Of a stretch of 8,117 nucleotides of DNA, positions 1-5,327 are shown in pieces. The stretch lies in the NCBI GenBank assembly GCA_015662065.1, contig DQUX01000359.1, forward strand, positions 1 to 8,117, read 5' to 3'. The stretch's first letter is position 1. Each line of letters begins with the position of its first letter. Source of the DNA: Anaerolineales bacterium. GTDB lineage: Bacteria; Chloroflexota; Anaerolineae; B4-G1; DUEL01. The position numbers and the translations under genes were made by a program. The notes under the pieces were generated by a model. The model was not told the origin of the DNA, did no database searches, and saw nothing but the letters and a program-made list of their open reading frames with translations.

Positions 1-135
1 GTCACTACGAACTAAGAACGCCGGAATCGAAGGAAACTTTGCGCTCTTTGTGGTTCGATACCAGCCGCAGGCGGTCGGCAACACCGGAGAGGGAGGCCAC
101 CAATTTGCAGCAGTCTGCATTAAGGAGAGGAACCG
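1..135. other. Upstream flank of pheT, no gene called
   Basis: No convincing gene, promoter or T-box leader is visible. Two reading frames stay open across it (positions 2-138 and one further frame), but their short translations look like no known protein and show no PheS C-terminal motif, so pheS is not within the window. The stretch around 38-58 (ctttgcgctctttgtggttcg) resembles dispersed repeat DNA rather than coding sequence; this is an impression, not a computed result. The only clear signal is the ribosome binding site AAGGAG at 122-127, eight bases before the pheT ATG. Confidence 0.5.
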
Positions 136-2676
136 ATGAGAGTGCCGCTGAGCTGGCTTAAGGACTATGTGGATGTCTCGCTGCCTGTGCCCGAACTGGC
201 CAAGCGACTGACGCTGGCCGGGTTGGAGGTGGAATCGATCGAGACCATCGGCCTGCCGGAGGCCGAGCTTCCCTGGGACCTGGAGAGAATCGTCGTGGGC
301 GAACTCCAGGCCGTACACCCCCACCCCAACGCCGACCGGCTGGTCCTGGCCGAGGTCGAATACGGCGGTCCGGAGCCGGAGGTCGTCGTCACCGGCGCGC
401 CCAGCCTGCTGGAGCGACGGGGCCAGAGCGGCCTGCACCTCAAGGTGGCCTTCGCTATGGAGGGGGCCCGCCTCTACGACGGCCACGCCGAGGGCCGGCG
501 CGTGATGAAACTGAAGAAAACCAAGATCCGCGGCGTCCCCTCCCGGGCGATGGTCTGCTCGGAGAAAGAACTGGGCCTCTCCGACGAACAGGTGGACATC
601 ATCTATCTGCCCGATGACGCACCGGTGGGCACACCCCTGGCCGACTATATGGGCGATGTGGTGCTGGAGTTCGACATCAAAGGGCCGTTCGGCCATCTGC
701 AATCGGTCTTCGGCATCGCCCGGGAGACGGCAGCCCTGTTGGGGACCGAGCTCCGGCGGGATGTGCTGGAGGTGCCGGAGCGCCACGCGATGGAACTGAC
801 CCCCACCCCGGATTTCCTGACCCTGGAGATCGCCGATCCGGACCTGTGCCCCCGCTACTCGGCCGCCTTCATCCGGGGGGTGAAAGTGAGCCCCTCCCCC
901 TTCTGGATGCAGATGCGGCTGCTCCGCGCCGGGATGCGGCCCATCAACAACATCGTGGACATCACCAACTACGTGATGCTGGAGTTGGGACAGCCGCTCC
1001 ACGCCTTCGACTACCACATCCTCCGGTCTAGACTGGGGGAGGACCGCCCGGCGATCATCGTGCGCCGCGCCCGGCCCGGCGAGCAGATGAGGACCCTCGA
1101 CGGAGAGCTGCACACCTTCGATGGAGAGATGCTGCTCATCACCGACGGAGGCGGGCCTGTGGCCGTGGCCGGTGTGATGGGCGGGCTGGAAAGCGAGGTC
1201 ACCGAGACGACCACCGACATCCTCCTCGAGTCGGCTAACTTCTACTTCCTCAACATCCGCCGCACCTCCCGCCTCCTGGGGCTATCCAGCGAGTCGAGCC
1301 GGCGGTTCGGGCGGCGGGTAGACCCCGAGCTGACGGTCCGGGCGGCGGCCCGGGCGGCCTACCTGATGGCAGAACTGGGCGGCGGCACCGTCTCCCCCGT
1401 CGTCGGCGACCTGTACCCCGGCCACCGGCCGCCACGGGTTATCCAATTCGACCCCGCCTACGCCCACCGCATCCTGGGCGTCGAGATCCCCACCGACGAG
1501 ATGGTGCGCATCCTTGAATCGTTGGAGTTTCAGGTTTCAAAGTCGCAGGTTTCAGGTGAGGAGAGCGAACCTGAAACCTTACACGTCGTAGTGCCTTCCC
1601 ACCGCCTCGACGTCGCCCAGCCCGTGGATCTGGTGGAGGAGGTGAGCCGCATTTGGGGGTACGACCGCTTCCCAACCACGCTGATGCGGGACGAACTACC
1701 ACCTCAGCGGGCCAACCCCCGCCTGGAAGGGGCCGAACGGGTGCGCGATCTCCTGGTCGGCTGCGGGCTGGACGAGGTCATCACCTACTCGCTGGTGGAC
1801 ATCAAGGATGAAGAGAAACTGTACCATCGGGATAGCCTGCCCGGACAGGAAGCGACCACGGAGGATCGCCCCTCCCTCCACATCCTCAACCCCCTCTCGG
1901 CAGAGCGATCCCACCTGCGGCGGACGTTGCTCCCCTCCCTGCTCCGCACGGCCCGCGAGAACCTGCGCTTCCTGGAGCGGGTGGCGATCTTCGAGATCGG
2001 CGCGGTCTATCTGCCGGTGGAGGGGCAGCCCCTCCCCGATGAGCCCCGTCGGCTGACCATCGTGATGACCGGCCCGCGGGAGGACCGCTCGTGGCTGGAG
2101 GGGCAGGACCGGACGCCGCTGAGCTTCTACGACCTCAAGGGGGTGGTGGAGACGCTGTTGGCCCGGCTGGGGGCGGAGAGAGCCTTCGAGCCGGGCGAGC
2201 ACCCCGCCTTCCATCCGGGCCGATGCGCCCAGGTGATCATTGGGGGGAAGGTGGTGGGCACGATGGGGGAGTTGCACCCCCTGGTGCGGGAGGCCTTCGA
2301 CCTGCCCGCGCAGCCCGTCTGCGCGCTGGAGTTCGACCTGGACCAACTGCTGGCGGCTTGGGGCAGGCCGCGCACGACCACCCCGGTCTCGGCCCACCCC
2401 CCGGTCTACGAGGACCTGGCAGTGGTGGTGGAGGAAAGCGTGCCGGCCGTGCAAGTGCGGGACCTCATCACCCAGACCGGCCAGCCGCTGGTCCGCTCGG
2501 TGACCCTCTTCGACGTCTACAGAGGTGAACAGGTGGGACATGGCCGCAAGAGCCTGGCCTATCGGCTCACCTACCAGGCGGACGACCGCACGCTGACCGA
2601 CAGGGAGGTCGGCAAACTGCGGACCAAGATCATCCGCCGACTGGAACGGGAACTGGGCGCAACCCTGCGCGAATGA
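136..2676 (+). CDS. pheT: Phenylalanine--tRNA ligase beta subunit (PheT)
   Basis: Beta chain of the cytoplasmic alpha2beta2 enzyme that charges tRNA-Phe with phenylalanine; it binds tRNA and carries the editing site. The 846 residues show the full bacterial order: an N-terminal segment beginning MRVPLSWLKDYV, an OB-fold tRNA-binding domain (about 52-165, with HPHPNADRL at 61-69), a B3/B4 editing domain (about 225-420, with RPINNIVDITNYVMLELGQP at 268-287 and the HAFD that follows), a B5 domain (about 432-515, ending EEVSRIWGYDRFP), a catalytic-like core (about 525-740) and a C-terminal FDX-ACB domain (about 750-846, with LFDVYRGEQ and RTLTDREV). The start is fixed by AAGGAG eight bases upstream. 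Two oddities: the usual TPNRxDxLS motif is replaced by KGPFGHLQS at 182-190, and about a dozen extra residues (466-481) in B5 are encoded by repeat-like DNA. The partner pheS is not in the window. The stop overlaps the next start by ATGA. Confidence 0.97.
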   Translation: MRVPLSWLKDYVDVSLPVPELAKRLTLAGLEVESIETIGLPEAELPWDLERIVVGELQAVHPHPNADRLVLAEVEYGGPEPEVVVTGAPSLLERRGQSGLHLKVAFAMEGARLYDGHAEGRRVMKLKKTKIRGVPSRAMVCSEKELGLSDEQVDIIYLPDDAPVGTPLADYMGDVVLEFDIKGPFGHLQSVFGIARETAALLGTELRRDVLEVPERHAMELTPTPDFLTLEIADPDLCPRYSAAFIRGVKVSPSPFWMQMRLLRAGMRPINNIVDITNYVMLELGQPLHAFDYHILRSRLGEDRPAIIVRRARPGEQMRTLDGELHTFDGEMLLITDGGGPVAVAGVMGGLESEVTETTTDILLESANFYFLNIRRTSRLLGLSSESSRRFGRRVDPELTVRAAARAAYLMAELGGGTVSPVVGDLYPGHRPPRVIQFDPAYAHRILGVEIPTDEMVRILESLEFQVSKSQVSGEESEPETLHVVVPSHRLDVAQPVDLVEEVSRIWGYDRFPTTLMRDELPPQRANPRLEGAERVRDLLVGCGLDEVITYSLVDIKDEEKLYHRDSLPGQEATTEDRPSLHILNPLSAERSHLRRTLLPSLLRTARENLRFLERVAIFEIGAVYLPVEGQPLPDEPRRLTIVMTGPREDRSWLEGQDRTPLSFYDLKGVVETLLARLGAERAFEPGEHPAFHPGRCAQVIIGGKVVGTMGELHPLVREAFDLPAQPVCALEFDLDQLLAAWGRPRTTTPVSAHPPVYEDLAVVVEESVPAVQVRDLITQTGQPLVRSVTLFDVYRGEQVGHGRKSLAYRLTYQADDRTLTDREVGKLRTKIIRRLERELGATLRE
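1531..1579. repeat. In-frame CAGGTTTCA repeat block inside pheT
   Basis: CAGGTTTCA occurs at 1531-1539 and again at 1546-1554. The second copy belongs to an 11-bp perfect inverted repeat: AGGTTTCAGGT at 1547-1557 and ACCTGAAACCT at 1569-1579, with an 11-base loop. The block falls where PheT B5 domains normally pass directly from the LESLGF-like helix to the strand before VPSHRLD, and encodes residues about 466-481 (VSKSQVSGEESEPET). It is AT-richer than its surroundings. The positions and symmetry are seen directly; the insertion origin is inferred. Confidence 0.7.
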
Positions 2677-3986
2677 GCACACCAACGAAAGAACCAAAAG
2701 GGAGAACATTGTCGGCCAGGTTGAGGCAAGCCCTTCGCTGGATAGGCCAGCACATCCTCCTGCTCCTGCTGCTGACTCTGTTGGCGCTGACCATAACCAG
2801 GGAGGGCCCGCCGTCAGGAGCGCTCTCCACCGGCGTGGGCCGGACCATCGCCGACGTGCGGTTCGACTTCTGGGGTTGGGAGGCGGAGGCGGTCTGGACC
2901 AAGTTCACCCATTGGCTCCTGCAGCCCCAGCGGTATATGGAGGAGGCCGATCGGGTCGCTTTCGTCCGCGATTACGCCGCCCTGATCGGTCGAATCCGGG
3001 AGCTGAGGTGGCGGATCGAGACCGCCTACGTCAACCCGGAGGTGACAGACCCCAAGGCAGCGACGGCCCAAATGCGCGCCAAGTGGCTCCGATTGCAGGC
3101 CGAGGCAGCGGCCCGCCAGCCGGTAGTCGAGGCGATCATCGAGGAACAGGTAGGGCTGGTCCTGGCCCGGGAGGGGTTGGGCTTCCTGGGCCAGCCCTTC
3201 CCCCAGGTCGGGATCCGCTTCACCCCCCTTCCCTACGCCCTCATCGTCTCCCCCCGGGAGCGCATCGAGACCGTCTGCCATCAGCACCTTAGACACGGGC
3301 TCGACTTGGCGCAGCAGGAAGCCCTCGAGGCGCAGATAGACACCGCTTTCGACGTCTCCTCCCTGGTAACCCCCATCGGGGGGATGTCCGCTTGGCCGGC
3401 GATGTTGTTGGAAGAGAACTACCTGCCCTGGGTGCTGGAGGTGACCGCCCACGAGTGGACCCATCACTACCTGGGGCTCCATCCCCTGGGATGGGAGTAC
3501 GACCGGCGCCAGGAGACCCGGACGATCAACGAGACGACCGCCTCCATCGTGGGAAAGGAGGTGGGGCGACGGGTGTTGGCCCGCTACTACCCGGACCTCC
3601 TGCCGCCGGAGGAGACGCAGCCCTCTCAACCACAGGAGCCGTCGGACCCCCCCGCCTTCGACTTCCGGGCGGAGATGCACAAGACCCGGGTGGAGGTGGA
3701 TCGGCTGCTGGCCGAGGGACGGGTGGAGGAGGCGGAGCGGTATATGGAGGAGCGTCGCCAGTTCTTCTGGGAGAACGGCTACCGAATCCGCAAGCTGAAC
3801 CAGGCCTACTTCGCCTTCCACGGCTCCTACGCCGACAGGCCAGGGGCGGCGGGGGAGGACCCTGTAGGGCCGGCGGTGCGGCACCTATGGGAGCAAAGCC
3901 CCGGCCTCCGGGCCTTCCTGGCCCGAGTCAGGGACATCACCACACTGGAGGAGCTCCAGGCAGCTCTGGCGGCGATGGAAGATTGA
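2673..3986 (+). CDS. Membrane-anchored putative zinc metallopeptidase (HEWTHH)
   Basis: A 437-residue protein with a basic N-terminus (about 1-22), one hydrophobic anchor (about 24-42) and a large domain predicted outside the membrane. Residues 260-265 read HEWTHH, an HExxH zinc-protease signature inside the hydrophobic context VLEVTAHEWTHHYLGLHPLG. An NETTA segment at 286-290 follows and could supply the third zinc ligand (E287), as in gluzincin-type peptidases. Further on come a Pro-rich linker (about 310-328), a charged helical segment (332-365) and N-Q-A-Y-F-A-F-H-G-S-Y (376-386). The order HExxH, NExxA, long charged helices, then NxAxxxxxxxY recalls the predicted aminopeptidases of COG4324, but I cannot assign the family firmly. 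The ATG overlaps the pheT stop as ATGA and has no clear Shine-Dalgarno, suggesting translational coupling. An in-frame TTG at 2709 behind GGGAG (2700-2704) is an alternative start. Substrate unknown. Confidence 0.85.
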   Translation: MSTPTKEPKGRTLSARLRQALRWIGQHILLLLLLTLLALTITREGPPSGALSTGVGRTIADVRFDFWGWEAEAVWTKFTHWLLQPQRYMEEADRVAFVRDYAALIGRIRELRWRIETAYVNPEVTDPKAATAQMRAKWLRLQAEAAARQPVVEAIIEEQVGLVLAREGLGFLGQPFPQVGIRFTPLPYALIVSPRERIETVCHQHLRHGLDLAQQEALEAQIDTAFDVSSLVTPIGGMSAWPAMLLEENYLPWVLEVTAHEWTHHYLGLHPLGWEYDRRQETRTINETTASIVGKEVGRRVLARYYPDLLPPEETQPSQPQEPSDPPAFDFRAEMHKTRVEVDRLLAEGRVEEAERYMEERRQFFWENGYRIRKLNQAYFAFHGSYADRPGAAGEDPVGPAVRHLWEQSPGLRAFLARVRDITTLEELQAALAAMED

Positions 3987-4011
3987 CAGGAGAGCGATTT
4001 GTCCGTATACT
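3983..4011 (+). promoter_or_regulatory. Sigma-70-type promoter for the small gene at 4042
   Basis: A consensus -35 TTGACA (3983-3988) is followed after exactly 17 bases by TATACT (4006-4011). Transcription would start near 4018, giving a leader of about 24 bases that holds the ribosome binding site GGAGGT at 4031-4036. The -35 box overlaps the TGA stop of the metallopeptidase gene (3984-3986). The downstream gene can therefore be expressed independently of the pheT transcript. Confidence 0.8.
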
Positions 4012-4030
4012 GAAAGCAGAGGCGATTGAG

Positions 4031-4036
4031 GGAGGT
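4031..4036 (+). promoter_or_regulatory. Ribosome binding site choosing the 4042 start
   Basis: GGAGGT lies five bases before ATG 4042. It decides between two overlapping open frames here (one beginning near 4026, one at 4042) in favour of the 80-residue protein. Confidence 0.8.
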
Positions 4037-4041
4037 GAAAG

Positions 4042-4284
4042 ATGGTGAGGGAAGTGACCGACCGGACAAAGCCCTTCTCCGGCCCCTTCTGGGAGCACCT
4101 GCGGACGGCGCGCCAGGAGATGCGGGCCGCGTGGCGAGCGGTGCTGCCCCCCTCCTTCCAGGAACACCGACGCGCCGCGCAGCGGGAGGTGCTCCTGGCC
4201 TTCCGCGAGTTGATCGACACTGCGCTGGAGCGTGTGGAGGAGCGGGAACCACCCCCCGTGACGCGGGTCAAGGCAAGGATGTAG
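4042..4284 (+). CDS. Small helical protein of unknown function, 80 residues
   Basis: Function unknown. The protein is short, charged and predicted almost wholly helical. An N-terminal FWEHLRTARQEMRAAWRAVLP segment (about 16-36) is followed by a second basic helix containing FQEHRRAAQREVLLAFRELID (about 39-59), so the two halves echo each other (EHxRxAxxE), and the end is proline-rich and basic. I recall similar EHRRAARREMLLAxRSLxD small proteins from Chloroflexota but cannot name a family. There is no signal peptide, membrane segment or cysteine pair. It has its own strong promoter and an excellent ribosome binding site, which together with the two-helix pattern argue that it is a real gene. 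It ends just before a hairpin terminator and converges on the minus-strand gene at 4344. Confidence 0.8.
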   Translation: MVREVTDRTKPFSGPFWEHLRTARQEMRAAWRAVLPPSFQEHRRAAQREVLLAFRELIDTALERVEEREPPPVTRVKARM

Positions 4285-4294
4285 CAAGGATGTA
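4273..4294. repeat. 11-bp tandem duplication across a stop codon
   Basis: GCAAGGATGTA is present twice in tandem (4273-4283 and 4284-4294). The duplication covers the last codons and TAG stop of the small gene and leaves the protein end unchanged. It looks like a recent slippage or short duplication event. Confidence 0.8.
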
Positions 4295-4304
4295 GGGCCG
4301 GGAA

Positions 4305-4342
4305 AGGGACTTCGGAGGTCTGGTCAGACCTCCGAAGTCTCT
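4305..4342. terminator. Hairpin terminator between convergent genes
   Basis: GACTTCGGAGGTCT (4308-4321) pairs perfectly with AGACCTCCGAAGTC (4326-4339) around a 4-base GGTC loop. Three more outer pairs, one of them G-T, take the stem to 17. It lies 20 bases after the plus-strand stop at 4284 and directly after the minus-strand stop at 4344, so it can serve both convergent units. The T tract is weak on both sides (TCTCTGTTA on plus, CCCTTTCC on minus), so it may be only a partial intrinsic terminator. Confidence 0.65.
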
Positions 4343-4343
4343 G

Positions 4344-5222
4344 TTAGGCCCCCAGGAACCGCCGCCGCTGCTCCGGCGTGAGCAGGTTGAGCACATTGGG
4401 GATCTCCACCTGCTGCTCCGGCGGCACTCCCTCCAGCAGCGTGCGCAGCGCCTGGGCCGCCGGGGCCGTCCTGGACTCCGCCTCCAACTGGCTCAGGAAC
4501 TCGTCCACCTTGCCCACCGTCATCTGACCGATGATCTGATCCGCCGGCACCCCCACCGACCTCAGGGCCTCGAAAGCCCGGCGAAGGCTCGCCACCGAGA
4601 CCCCCCGCTTCTCCAACTGCGGGGCGACGTAGTCGTTGAAGAACTTGGCATCCAGGATGGACTTGCGGCCCGCCTCCACCTCCCGCATCTCTTTCCAGAG
4701 ATTGCGGCCTTTGACCAGCCCCTCAATGACGCTGTGGGTCAGCTCGGTGCCTCCCCAGCCGATGATCCCCGCCGTGAGCAGCCAGTCGATCAGCGTGCCG
4801 ACGGTGAAGTTGTCGAAGATGCCGCCGATGCCAGCGTCGAACAGCACCATGTTGGAGGAGGAGAAGAGGACGTCGAAGCCAAGCAGGCGGAAGAGGCGGA
4901 CGTTGGTCAGGCCGATGGCGATCAGGGCGACGAACATCCCTATCCAGTGGGAGTAAAGCTTCTTCCAAGAGATGTACTCCGGCGCTTTGGCATCCGCAAC
5001 CCCGGCCCGATTGGGCCACACCCCCGCCTCCTCCCATCGGTCCCAGATCACCTCCAGGATCCGCTCGACGGAAGTGGCGATGGCGATCAGAGGGGCCAGG
5101 GTGATCCACAGCGCGTCCGCCGTGACCTCCCCCTCCTGCCCCGGCGGGGCGGCCCACGCCACCGAGGCGGTCAACCCCAGCAGCAACACGCCCGCCGCGA
5201 CCCAGAAGACCCGTTTGCCCAT
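4344..5222 (-). CDS. Signal-peptide membrane protein of unknown function
   Basis: The 292-residue protein starts at 5222, chosen because AAGGAGG (5228-5234 on the minus strand) sits five bases upstream and because MGKRVFWVAAGVLLLGLTAS forms a clean signal peptide with a likely cleavage after AWA at residue 24; a longer frame to 5327 lacks both. Predicted membrane segments lie at about 35-58, 93-114 and 143-163; the third carries a Gly-rich GWGGTELTH motif (155-163) followed by a helix SVIEGLVKGRNLWKEM. The C-terminal third (about 180-292) is soluble and helical, with an LLTPEQRRRFLGA end. The GGTELTHSVIE pattern is loosely reminiscent of small holin-like or channel-like membrane proteins, but I do not recognise a family. 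It follows the NB-ARC gene by about 100 bases on the same strand and could be cotranscribed with it. Confidence 0.85.
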   Translation of the reverse strand: MGKRVFWVAAGVLLLGLTASVAWAAPPGQEGEVTADALWITLAPLIAIATSVERILEVIWDRWEEAGVWPNRAGVADAKAPEYISWKKLYSHWIGMFVALIAIGLTNVRLFRLLGFDVLFSSSNMVLFDAGIGGIFDNFTVGTLIDWLLTAGIIGWGGTELTHSVIEGLVKGRNLWKEMREVEAGRKSILDAKFFNDYVAPQLEKRGVSVASLRRAFEALRSVGVPADQIIGQMTVGKVDEFLSQLEAESRTAPAAQALRTLLEGVPPEQQVEIPNVLNLLTPEQRRRFLGA

Positions 5223-5234
5223 AACAACCTCCTT

Positions 5235-5283
5235 ATCTCTCCGTGTCCCTATGCCCCCGCGTCTCCGCACCCCTGCGCCCACC
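5235..5283. repeat. Purine/pyrimidine-skewed degenerate repeat between two genes
   Basis: On the minus strand this stretch reads as degenerate GGAGACGCGGGG, GGGACACGGAGAGA and GGTGCGGAGACG units, almost purine-only. It lies between the NB-ARC stop and the ribosome binding site of the next gene. It resembles dispersed GGAGACACGGAGA-type intergenic repeats in chloroflexal genomes (from memory, not searched). It holds no gene. Confidence 0.45.
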
Positions 5284-5297
5284 CACGATGGCGCACC

Positions 5298-5327
5298 GGG
5301 ATATGGGCATAAGGCGTCGGGCGTCAA
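5298..5327 (-). promoter_or_regulatory. Weak candidate promoter for the membrane protein gene
   Basis: On the minus strand TTGACG (5322-5327) overlaps the NB-ARC stop codon and is followed after 18 bases by TATCCC (5298-5303). The -35 box is good and the -10 box poor. Readthrough from the NB-ARC gene is equally possible. Confidence 0.25.

Noticed and set aside
2..138. Open frame ending ATGA-style at the pheT start, as a possible upstream gene tail
   Set aside because: It is only about 45 codons, with no PheS-like or other recognisable sequence, and a second frame is also open, so it may be chance in GC-rich DNA.
1696..2709. 337-codon minus-strand frame opposite pheT
   Set aside because: It is antisense to conserved PheT core and FDX-ACB sequence, and has no recognisable motif or ribosome binding site.
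2814..3884. 356-codon minus-strand frame opposite the metallopeptidase
   Set aside because: Composition-driven shadow frame; the plus strand has the anchor and HExxH motif and continues directly from pheT.
4026..4295. Alternative 89-codon plus frame overlapping the small gene
   Set aside because: The translation is Gly/Ala/Pro-rich without pattern, and the ribosome binding site at 4031-4036 fits the ATG at 4042 instead.
5223..5327. N-terminal extension of the membrane protein to 5327
   Set aside because: It would bury the signal peptide behind 35 residues encoded by repeat-like DNA; ATG 5222 has AAGGAGG at ideal spacing.
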